From positions 6,952,001 to 7,016,000 of the forward strand of contig OX359200.1 in assembly GCA_947172415.1 (NCBI GenBank): a stretch of DNA of 64,000 nucleotides, given 5' to 3'. Source of the stretch: Chondrosia reniformis. Taxonomy: Eukaryota; Porifera; Demospongiae; Chondrillida; Chondrillidae. The notes beneath the pieces were generated by a model. The model made no database searches. It was given only the letters and a program-made list of their open reading frames with translations, and had not been told where the DNA came from. This document shows positions 46,995-58,100 of this stretch, one piece after another. Each line of letters opens with the position of its first letter. The first letter of the stretch is position 1. The translations under genes and the position numbers were made by a program.

Positions 46995-48020
46995 TCTTTT
47001 ATAACAACTACGTACAGAAGTCCCAGTTAGCATCCACAGCTGATTTGATGTTTCTTGATAATCTAGAGTTATTGTATATATATGTAGATGTGATATGCAT
47101 GGTATATATGTACTTGCACACATACGTATATAATATATATGTATGCATTTAAAATTTATTAATGGTAATGAGTAGACGTATATAATGTATGATTCTTTCT
47201 TTAGTCAAGGTTGTTGACATGATTTCATTTTCCTATATAGATTCTAGTGGTTAGGAAGTCGTGGGAGTTGAGGTGAGTTATAGTTGTATATTACCTGTTA
47301 CTACCTCCTCTATGTGTTTTATTCCTTACAGGTGAGCCAAATACAGAAAATATGATATTGATATATATACATATATACTGAGTAGTCTCCATGAATAATC
47401 TAACACACCATTTTCAACATGCCACATCAACTTTAAAGTAATTGTGAATACCTTTAGGGAACAAGACCTATATAGGGATATATTGCAATTGGATGATCAT
47501 GAGAATACATGCAGAGTTTAATCTCATCTACTATTTTATGTACATGCTATATATGTAAACTTTGATATCCAGTGAATTACTGAAATATATATTTGGACAA
47601 TTTTTAGATAGAGGTCTACGTATATAATTTTATATAATCATAATTCAATTTATCAAGCTTGTCTTTTATTTGGCATATGGCCCTTGTATTTTATTGTTCA
47701 TGTATCTGAGGATTATATTTAATTAATCCATCTATATACGTATATTATACACACTGAATTATCACTACATGAAATATACGTATATGTTATACAGTACGTA
47801 TATATATAATGTTAGTTATGCACAACCTCTAATTAGTTGTAACAACCTTAATTACTGCTTTATATAAAGTGCACGTGGGATTCATTATATACATGTATTA
47901 TATACTAATTGAGTGAGATTATAGTTATATACAGTCAGTACCAGTCACTGCACCAGTGATCTTCTATAAAAACGACTGACTGATATAGCTCCTACTTTCT
48001 ACACTGAATTAGATCTAAAA
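46995..48020. repeat. Duplicated spacer upstream of the one-Kunitz gene
   Basis: Collinear with 33118-34115. Ends with the same TATAAAAAC box (~47966) before the ATG at 48021. Confidence 0.8.
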
Positions 48021-48739
48021 ATGAGGGCCACTGCTACAATCTTGATTCTTACCACTCTGGTTATCCAAATGGCCTTTATGGGAGCAGCAGAAAGTGAACG
48101 TAGGTTTTGTGTATATGTATACACATTTATTGACAACTCATTGTATTTAATATACTTCAATATATGCGTATGTTCTTCAAATCCTAAACTGTTTGGGCCA
48201 TCCTTAATAATCTCAGTTTTTGTATGGCATGTCACAATCATTTACATTAAAAGCAAATCTTAGATAAAAATATTATACAATGAGTTTGGTGTCTCCATCT
48301 TTACAGCTGTAGATATCTGCAGCCTTCCTGCAGAAACAGGTCCCTGCAGGGCCTACTTTCCCAGTTATTTCTACAATCCTGACACTGGTGAATGTGAGTC
48401 CTTTATATATGGAGGATGTGATGGTAATGAGAACAACTTTGAGACATTGGAAGAGTGTGAATGGTCATGCTGTGAGTTAATCATGGATCATGATCAGTGA
48501 TTGTTGTTGATTTGTCTTTATATCTCTATAGAAGTTTTATATATTATAAGTAGATAGTGTATGTACTTTATTTCCTATTTGAAATTTGGTTTGACAGATC
48601 ATCACTGTAAATTGGCATATATACTTACCTTATACATACACACATGTATTTTATACTATACATCGTATGTATCCATTAATTAGCTTATTCTCTAATAATT
48701 TTTATAGCTATAATTGCTAGTGGCGATGGTTGGAGATAG
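48021..48739 (+). CDS. Secreted single-Kunitz protein (contracted paralog)
   Basis: Exons 48021-48099 (signal peptide, identical in protein to the four-Kunitz gene), 48307-48471 and 48708-48739; 276 nt, 91 aa. The sole Kunitz exon begins like domain 1 of the four-Kunitz gene ([20 protein letters not shown]) and ends like its domain 4 ([10 protein letters not shown]), so three exons appear to have been lost by recombination between exons. All junctions are phase 1 and open. Confidence 0.82.
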
Positions 48740-49397
48740 TAGTATAGTATTATCTTCTGGAGCTTGAGGTAATTTGATTATATTTTTTATCACTCCAATC
48801 CCAATATTAATATATACTTTATATATAATGGAAATTCAACTATATTTACCTTTTACCTTTTTTATATATAGCTATCTTGGATTAATCAGTGCACCAATAT
48901 ATAGGCCCGAACAATAAAAACTTATATAGTTTAGGAAAAGGGATAGCATTATATAATAACTCATTTATTCAGTCATATATAATTAAATGGTCTGTAGTTC
49001 AGGATTAAATGGCACTGAATTCGAAAATGTTTTGTTGGATGAATTGGTCATTTCCATGCAACAATACATTAATAGATATGAACAATCATGCAATAAATAC
49101 ATATACGTACACAGTATATATATATATATATTCCTAATTCAGAGCATATATATACGTACGTATAGTAGTCTGCATAGTAATAATTTGTGTAAAGTGGTTT
49201 CATGTTAGCCAGTTTCCACGTACGTACATATACATGTACATTAATTTCACACTTGGAAGTGACACTTTAAAATAGTTAAACACAAAATTCATCATTTGTA
49301 AGGTAAGATTCCATATTATATACATGTATTTACAATTGGATGATGAGAAATGTCTAAAGTGACAGTCTAAAGTGTTGTCCAATAAACAAATATAACT

Positions 49398-51665
49398 TTA
49401 AATAAACCATTTGGTTGAATGTAAAATTACAAATTTTTCAACAAATTTCCCATTCTCAAGCATTGCAATATGCGCTGCACGGCCTATAAATGAATTGGTG
49501 GAGAGTTGAAGACTGTGATCAATTGTATAGCGGATAACATTGATCTTGTTACGCCTAATTGGCTCCCATATATTAGCCAGCATTGCAGTACAAATGGCAT
49601 TGGCATCCTCCGGGAGCTGCAAACGAGCTGAATGAAAGGGCACATATTTGTCTTGGTGTGAGCTCACGAGTAGCAGGGTGGTGAAATGTTCAAAAGTAGG
49701 TTTCCTGCTGAGTTGATAGATGAAGGTTTGATGAGGATTTGGGTGATCCCTTAGCTGAAGCTGAAGGAGAGACTGTGAGCCTCGCCACTTCTGAAGGAAC
49801 CACATCCCGGTGCTCACCAAACTACTGGAGCTAACAAAGGTGCCCAAGTGCGGGGCACATACGGAGATAAATGTGTGCATACAGCCGAGATACTTTGCCA
49901 TTTCTGCTCGAGTTAGCATATTTCGGAGAACAATATTTCCAAGAGAATGTCCGATGAAACTAATTTTAGTGGGGCTAACCATGCAAGTGGTCATGTATTC
50001 TCGGAATTCACTGACGGCCTGGTCTGTCATTGCTTCAAAATTGTTAAAGGTATTTCCCTGGTTTCCCTTAATGAGCAGAAAATCAAATGTAACCTGAGGC
50101 AGAGCCAGTTCCAAATATGTCTTGTATAGTTTGAGGTCATAATGGTGTCCGTCCAGACCGTGGTGGCAGATGACAAGATGGACGTCAGAGGGATAATGGT
50201 GGCCCGTCGCTCCTGTGATGGAACACAATAGGTATGGATATGTGTGATCTGTAAAGGACCAATTGAGGGATTGACTGGTTACACTGTTGGGAGTGTCTTC
50301 TTGACCAAGACCAAGATCATTGTTAACACTCAGGTCACCAGAACTTGTGGAACTCTTAGAGGGGGTGACATCTGGAAGTACAGTCTTTAAGGTGGTCAAC
50401 TTGAGAGGGCCTGCGTCTGATACATACTCCACAAATATGATGGATGCTTCAGATGGCAGCTCTGTGTTTTCCTTGCAGTAAACATTGGACTCCAGCGATA
50501 AGGTACTTCTGGTCTCTCTAGCAATAGAGGAATACCTACTAAGAGACATCTTTGAGGGGTCAAATACATCAACTGTAGAATTTGATAGATAGCTGACCCT
50601 GTTTCTATGGGTTATGTAAATGAGCGATTCTAGAAAGTTTTGATCTGCAATCCTTTCTGCACTAAAGTAGGACCATACAGTGGCTACAGAAGCACTTGCT
50701 CTCATAAACACAGCCGCAATGTCACTTTCCATTGCCCCTTTTATTATGTGAATTTCAGGAAAATTAGGTATGTCAACATTCTCCCGGCTTCTCCTGCAAT
50801 GGCTGATAATGTCACTTGAAATACCTCTCAATTTCTTGTATGTGCTTGACAAGATCTTTATGACTGACTTGTACTTGTCCGAGGTCCCATTCAGCGTTAC
50901 CTTATACATCTCAGCTCGTGGGGGTATGGCTGGTATTCCTGCAGACCTCTGACGAGGAGCAAAATTTTCAGGCTCTTTGCCAAGCAAGTGTTTGAAGGAA
51001 GGGTATACCACAGGTTCCAGTGAGGTGTGGTTCTTAAATATACTCCACTTGGAAGTGTACGGGGGTTGGACCATAATAGGACGCTGTAGTTTTGTGTCCT
51101 CCGTATCCATGCCAACAATGACTGCATGTACATTGACACCAATGGCTGCCATGTATACAAAATCAAATAACACGTCAGTATAGTCGTGCGTACCGCCATT
51201 GTACTGGATATTCACGCACACTGACCTCTGGCTTACAACGACAAATTCCTCAAAACTGGCTTCCTCCTTTTCACAGCCACACAATTTTAACGATAGCGTT
51301 ATTTTTGCGGACTGATTTTCAATATTTTCAGGTATTCTCTCGAGAGGGATACTGACATCGAACAGAAACCAGTCAGAAAAGACATAATTTTGTTGTAAAT
51401 ACTGAATGTAAACCGTTTTAGTGATACCCGTGTTCCCACTGCTTACAAAGGCCTTTGGATATCGACCTTTGACTGGAGCAGCACTCGGAGAGGCTATGAG
51501 TTGACAGTTCGTTACATTTATAGGAGTATCCTGGTTGGGTTCGTCCGGTAATACGGCTGTCGTTTCCTCAACGTGACATCTTATGTGGTACAGACCTTTT
51601 CGTAGGAGATCAGCGTTAACAAGTGGCGAAAGGAGTACGAGAACTTTGGCGTCCAGTTTTGGCAT
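49398..51665 (-). CDS. FAM135-like putative serine esterase (DUF3657 + DUF676)
   Basis: A single uninterrupted 755-codon frame. The N-terminus (ADLLRKGLYHIRCHVEE) matches the FAM135 start; the middle carries the DUF3657-type region; the C-terminus (~residues 500-755) is the DUF676 alpha/beta-hydrolase: HLVICHHGLDGHHYDL (oxyanion region), GHSLGN with Ser ~574, Asp ~672 in HQDKYVPF, and His ~732 in RAAHIAML. The triad looks complete. Vertebrate FAM135 proteins are about twice as long, with a long disordered middle, and are multi-exon; this one is short and intronless in an intron-rich region. Substrate unknown. It shares a divergent promoter with TOP1. Start chosen as the first Met with FAM135 homology immediately after it. 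Confidence 0.9.
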   Translation of the reverse strand: MPKLDAKVLVLLSPLVNADLLRKGLYHIRCHVEETTAVLPDEPNQDTPINVTNCQLIASPSAAPVKGRYPKAFVSSGNTGITKTVYIQYLQQNYVFSDWFLFDVSIPLERIPENIENQSAKITLSLKLCGCEKEEASFEEFVVVSQRSVCVNIQYNGGTHDYTDVLFDFVYMAAIGVNVHAVIVGMDTEDTKLQRPIMVQPPYTSKWSIFKNHTSLEPVVYPSFKHLLGKEPENFAPRQRSAGIPAIPPRAEMYKVTLNGTSDKYKSVIKILSSTYKKLRGISSDIISHCRRSRENVDIPNFPEIHIIKGAMESDIAAVFMRASASVATVWSYFSAERIADQNFLESLIYITHRNRVSYLSNSTVDVFDPSKMSLSRYSSIARETRSTLSLESNVYCKENTELPSEASIIFVEYVSDAGPLKLTTLKTVLPDVTPSKSSTSSGDLSVNNDLGLGQEDTPNSVTSQSLNWSFTDHTYPYLLCSITGATGHHYPSDVHLVICHHGLDGHHYDLKLYKTYLELALPQVTFDFLLIKGNQGNTFNNFEAMTDQAVSEFREYMTTCMVSPTKISFIGHSLGNIVLRNMLTRAEMAKYLGCMHTFISVCAPHLGTFVSSSSLVSTGMWFLQKWRGSQSLLQLQLRDHPNPHQTFIYQLSRKPTFEHFTTLLLVSSHQDKYVPFHSARLQLPEDANAICTAMLANIWEPIRRNKINVIRYTIDHSLQLSTNSFIGRAAHIAMLENGKFVEKFVILHSTKWFI

Positions 51666-52117
51666 AACTCTTATATACTATATAGATTGCTTCTTAGTAA
51701 GTAGAGAGAACTTAATCATGGAGTCCATTTTTGAATTTACTGTATTTATCATAGCCCACTATACTGTATGTTCATATTTCTGCGCATGCGCAGTAGGGCT
51801 TTTCTGGACTTAGTCTCTGGCCACGGACGTAGTGGGTCGTATTCTCCCCGTTGTGGTTGAAGGTTGACTCATTGTTTTAGATCTATCACAGAAGAACGAG
51901 AAACGTTAAGCAACTATTCCACGAGGAAGATATAATCAAAGAATCTGACAACCTATTTTATGACGTGGAACATTTGAGGGTGAGTTTATATTGACTTCAA
52001 TTTTAGTAGAATTTTCTTTGATTTAGTTTTATATACTTTCTTCTGTCTCTCCTCGTTTGGTGCAACAGAGCTCATCGGAGGAGTAATACAACGTGACGCG
52101 TAGTCTGGTGGCTCGAG
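51666..52117. promoter_or_regulatory. Divergent FAM135 / TOP1 promoter with NRF1-type site
   Basis: The ~450 bp between the two start codons is the only spacer separating these genes. TGCGCATGCGCA at 51781-51792 is a perfect palindromic NRF1 consensus. The region is relatively CG-rich (GGCCACGGACGTAGTGGGTCG) and has no clear TATA box, as expected for a housekeeping bidirectional promoter. Transcription start sites are not determinable here. Confidence 0.7.
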
Positions 52118-55100
52118 ATGGACTTTCTATTTGCAGACACCAAGCCAGTGAGTTCACTTTGTGTCTTGAAGTGTTGTCGTGTCACTGTTATCCGAAGGTG
52201 TAGATGTATGAGTGCGCCCGCTAAATGTTTTATATGACCTATATGATAATCCTATCCTCCCAGTCAAGCAATTTCAAAGCATGTTACATGTAGATTAAGG
52301 AAATTCAATTATTACATGATCGTTGAATGCAATTTCATGTAGAATATATATTTTAGCATACAATCGTCTCAGTATGTCTTATTAAGTAAATTTTCATCTA
52401 TTTCTCCACAACCTAGTCCCCATCTAAATTGAGAGAAAAATCAGAATCAGGTTTGTGAACTTCCCCCCATACACACAATGTGTTACCTATTTAGTAGCAC
52501 ACCTGGCCAATGTGTTTGAGGTCGTGTGGTACGATCCCTTCTTATGTACATACACTAGATTAAAGAGTCTAGTACATATCCTACATTCCACTCTTGCATA
52601 GTTGTATTTTACACATGTTGCTTGTTAAATGGATTGTAATTTTAAAGCTGTTTAATTAATTAGCAGTTGCTGCCAAGATAACTGATTGCATTGGCTTGAA
52701 GTATTGTAGGAAGATTAGTGTAGTCTGGATTTGTAAACTTTTCCACCTGAAATCTGTGGATATTTAAAACAGATATATATTTACTTCTCAGACTAAAGAA
52801 CCTTGACAAAGAGGTTGGATTTGTAAACTTTTCCACCCGATGTCCCCTCATATAACTATTCTGGGGCATCCGTAGTTTGATTTTTCCTGTAATCTATATG
52901 GTTGATATGACATATGCTTTAATATCTCATGATCACATTGTTTGTCCTCACAGCTGCCAAGAAACTCAAAATGGATCCGTCTCAAGCAGTTGCCAATTCT
53001 GGAAGTAGTTCTAAAACGTCCTCAAAACAAAGAAACTCCAACAAACATGATGGCAAGAAGAGATCTGATCATCCTCCCCTGCCCAAGCCCAAACGAGTAA
53101 GGAACACACTAACACACAACTAATGTAGACCTTCTTGTGAATGATCATAGAAGCAGATGAACCTGAGTTAATAGAGTAAAGATTTCTTCTAATTGAGTTG
53201 AAATTATGTCTTTTAGATGGACTAACGTAAGTTTTACCATTATTTAAAAATAGACTTGTTTTGTTCAATATTAGCGTCAGCCATTTCATTAGTTAATTGG
53301 AAACAATTAGATCAGTTATTCAGTAATCTAAAATGTATGACCTCAAGTGCCTATATACCACATTTAGGAAACCAGACCTTGCATCAGCTATTTATGCGAA
53401 AGTAAAATAAAAACATTTTAAAATGATACTAGAAATAGGGATGGCCATTAATGCACATCTGGAAAGGGTAGTTATCATGTGATGAGGCTAACCATAAAGA
53501 AGTGGCATATACTGAATTTTAAGCTTGCACATCACTTCTGTGTTTGGGTGCACCGTGATACCTAAAGTAGTCATGGTACGCCCAAACACAGAAGTGACGT
53601 GTAAGGTTAAATCACTTCAATTATGATAAGGGATTCTAAGAGATTTTCTTTAGAAATTCAAATTGTTAATAATAAACTTATAAAATTATTCCATTCCCTT
53701 CCCCACCCACGTACTTAATTAGTCATCTTTGTTCCTATTTTCTATCCTTAGCCTGTCATATCTGATTCTGATACTGATTCTGATGATGAGACGGATGGAA
53801 ACTTTCTCACTAGAAAAAGGCCACTTGAGGATAATTATACCAATTCCCATGTAGAAGAAAAATTTCAAATGGAAATTGAAACTCCAGTAGCGGTTCATCC
53901 TCAGAGTGTAACAGCACCTCATACTATTCAACAAAGTGTCAAGCATGACAATAAACATGGAAAATCTTCATCTGCTGGGAAGTACAAATCAAAAGCTTCC
54001 AAGAAGCAGACAGCCAACGCTTCAGACACAAAATCAAAGCCCTCTTCCTCTGCCGGCCAGAAGAGAAAGCATAAGGAGAGTGAAGATAGTTTTGATGACG
54101 ATGGAGAAGGGCCGCTGGCAATGAGTCTCAATGACGACCACGACACAGATGACTTCAAGGTATGTACCCTGTAACCCATATACGTATGTAGCTGTCTTCA
54201 AGAATACCTCCTTCACTTCCTCATAGTCAAAGAAGGTAAAGTCAAAGGATACACCAAAGACCTCATCTGCGGCTAAAGGTATATGGTTATCTTTGTCACC
54301 TTGAGGACTTCTCTGTATGCATGTGCTGGTATTTCTTTATTGCTCACCCATCACCCAACAATATCCTATCAATTCAACTCTCCCTCTTGTAATGTAATAC
54401 ATTTCCCCATATTCTTCCACTCCTTACTTTTGTACCTGGCCCACCCTACGTACGTATGTACATTGGTATGTATGTACTGACTATACAGGTACATACGTGG
54501 GTACAAGCATATTTACATATTTCAAACATGTTTATTCACCCATTTACTTGTTTGGGTTTTTGCAGCTAATAAGAAGGAAAATAAAAAGTTAAAAGGTGAG
54601 CAACTCTATGTGTTTATGTAGATTGGTTGGGCTCTTAAACTGTTCTTGTAAGTTTGTGTGTACGTACGTACATGTCATGTATCCCATAATATTTGAAGAG
54701 TTTGAGTATGTATACGTATGTCCAATGCCATTGGTTACTCAGCTGTAAAGAAGGAAGAGGTGAGGACTCCTCCCACTAAGGCAAAGATCACCTCACCAAA
54801 GGCAATCACACCAAAGAAGGAAATAAAACCACAGGTAAGAAGTGACTGTAATTAAAGTAGTGTTAATTAAGTTGCCAGGTTGTTTGTGTGCTTCCAACGA
54901 GGTACACATATGTACGTGTGTATACTTCAATCAAGAAGCACACGTGTACGTACTTCAATCAAGAAGCACGCATGTACGTACTTCAATCAAGAAGCACGCG
55001 TGTACGTACTTCAATCAAGAAGCACGCATGTACGTACTTCAATCAAGAAGCACACGTGTACGTACTTTAATCAAGAAGCACACGTGTACGTACTTCAATC

Positions 55101-58100
55101 AAGAAGCACACGTGTGTATACTTCAATCAAGAAGCACACGTGTACGTACTTCAATCAAGAAGCACGCATGTACGTACTTCAATCAAGAAGCACACGTGTA
55201 CGTACTTTAATCAAGAAGCACACGTGTACGTACTTCAATCAAGAAGCACACGTGTGTATACTTCAATCAAGAAGCACACGTGTACGTACTTCAATCAAGA
55301 AGCACGCATGTACGTACTTCAATCAAGAAGCACACGTGTACGTACTTCAATCAAGAAGCACACGTGTACGTACTTTAATCAAGAAGCACACGTGTACGTA
55401 CTTCAATCAAGAAGCACACGTGTACGTACTTCAATCAAGAAGCACACGTGTACGTACTTCAATCAAGAAGCACACGTGTACGTACTTCAATCAAGAAGCA
55501 CACGTGTACGTACTTCAATCAAGAAGCACACGTGTACGTACTTTAATCAAGAAGCACACGTGTACGTACTTCAATCAAGAAGCATACGTACGTGTACGTA
55601 CTTCAATCAAGAAGCACACGTGTACGTACTTGTTGCTGCCCTCCCAAGCCTCAACAGATCTTAAATACCTTTTAGTCAAATTGTGTTCTTTGGTGTTGCA
55701 ATGTGTGTCTGCCTACGTGTGTTAAAGTGCTGTGAATCCTACTTGTTTGTCTGCCTACGTGTGTTAAAGTGCTGTGAATCCTACTTGTTTGTCTGCCATG
55801 TGTTAAAGTGCTGTGAATCCTACTTGTTTGTCTGCCTACGTGTGTTAAAGTGCTGTGAATCCTACTTGTTTGTCTGCCATGTGTTAAAGTGCTGTGAATC
55901 CTACTTGTTTGTCTGCCTACGTGTGTTAAAGTGCTGTGAATCCTACTTGTTTGTCTGCCATGTGTTAAAGTGCTGTGAATCCTACTTGTTTGTCTGCCTA
56001 CGTGTGTTAAAGTGCTGTGAATCCTACTTGTTTGTCTGCCTACGTGTGTTAAAGTGCTGTGAATCCTACTTGTTTGTCTGCCTACGTGTGTTAAAGTGCT
56101 GTGAATCCTACTTGTTTGTCTGCCTACGTGTGTTAAAGTGCTGTGAATCCTACTTGTTTCTTTAGACCAGTGAGAGTCCTAAGAAGAAGAAGAAAAAGGA
56201 AGAAGAACAGGTAGTGAGAAAATGGTGGGAAGAAGAACGACTCCCTGAAGGAATTAAATGGAAGACACTGGGACATAAGGTCAGTATGAATGGAGCATTG
56301 CCATAATACGTAGTTGTAGCTTAGGAGCAGAGCAATGTTGACCAAAAACCTGGGTTCCATTCCAAGCGATTACCTCTGTCGTGCGTATATTTCCTCCTGT
56401 GGTTTAATTGTTTACTCTGATTATTCATATACGTACATATGTACACATGTGTATACGTACATTTATGTATCTAATAATACGTAAGTCATGTTATCAATGT
56501 CAACTGGAAAGTGACCAAACAATTCAGTATACATAAATATGTTTGCATATGTAAGCAAAGTTGTTTTATAAATTGCTTGTTTGTATTGCTCACTGTTCAC
56601 AGGGACCATACTTCCCTCCTCCATATGAACCTCTACCAAAGCATGTCAAGTTTTACTACGATGGCAAGCCTATTGATCTCTCACCCGAATCAGAAGAGGT
56701 GAGGTGTGCATATCACTGTATACACCAAATATACCACATCATTTTCCTACATGTTATGCCTATTCTGTAAAAGAGCCTATAGGGGAACTAAACCTGAAAA
56801 GAGCTTTGGATGAAGATGCAGGAGTCTTTTCTTCCTTCTTTTCCCTTCTTTCATCTTCTTCTCCACTGGTTAAGACAGCCGTTTCTGGGAATTCCACCCT
56901 TCATCAGTGATCCTGGGAGTCTTTGTCTTTTTCTTTATCTTGATCTTCTGTGAATCCTTCAGTTACCAGTATCCTTCAGTTACCAAGTATACCACGCAAT
57001 TATCCGCATTCACAATGATCTACGTATATACGTATATACGTAAATAGGAAACTAGTTGGCTAGTGAGTGTACGTATGTATATAGCAGTACCTCTATAATT
57101 ACGTATGTAAGTACGTATACGCATATGTTGTATATCCACTTGAAGTACGTACAAACATAAATACATGCCAATGACTATAATGTTAAGAAGATAAAGATTG
57201 CTAAGGTGACTAATGAAGGGTAGAAATAACAGAAACAGCTGTCTGACGCAATGGAGAAGCAGAGAAGAAAATTAAAAGAAAACTCTTGTATCCTCATCCG
57301 AAGCTCTCACTAGCTTTAGAAAGGCATTTACTCTAAAGTAGATGTAACTAAGAAAAATGATGTGTTAAATTATTCAAGCATGCATCAGTGGGTCTGGTTT
57401 TCCTTGGTGGCCCCTTTCAAAGGCACATTCACTTCTAGTGTGACCTTCCTGTACTGCTTGTGCGGGTTTATTGTGTAGGTGGCAGGTTTCTTTGCCAAGA
57501 TGTTGGACCACGATTACACATCCAGAGACATTTTTATACAGAATTTTTGGGCAGACTGGAGAAAGGTTTGTTCATAGAGATTCATTGAGATATATACGTA
57601 CGTACTTGTGCAAATTGTAGTACCAAAGCTCTCACTAGGTTTAGTTACCATGCTCGAATCTTCCTTAGATTGTGTTCAAGTGTTACCTTTAACAGTATGT
57701 CCCCACCTTCTCTAGTCCATGACTTCAACAGAGGCAAAAACCATCAAAGACTTTAAAAAGTGTGATTTTACAGAAATGCACAAGTACTTTAAGGAGAAAT
57801 CAGAAGAACGGAAACAGATGACAAAGGAACAGAAAGCCAAGATTAAAGAAGAGAATGAGAAGATTGTAGAAGAGTATGGATATGCCGAGATGGATGGACA
57901 CAAGTTAGGACATAGCAATAAATTCATGCAGCTTCATTACGTACCTTTCAGGGAATGTAACAATTTTACCAGCTTTAAGGTTGCATGTTAGTTTAAGGGA
58001 AGATACCTATTTTAGGGGTTTCCCCTGAGATCCACTGAATGATCGATTTGTAAGTTCCTGTGCAGTTAGTGAGAATGAGTGCCTCCAACCTCACTCCCAT

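Noticed and set aside
49810-50129. Plus-strand frames inside FAM135
   Set aside because: Antisense of the conserved esterase domain; the minus-strand frame has clear homology and a complete catalytic triad.
54925-55632. Possible CRISPR array (regular direct repeats)
   Set aside because: The repeats are contiguous with no unique spacers, and the context is an animal intron.
54842-56165. Long reading frames (up to 281 and 174 codons) over 54842-56165
   Set aside because: Products of the 28-bp and 42/39-bp minisatellites inside a TOP1 intron; repetitive in all frames, no domain, and flanked by correctly phased TOP1 exons.
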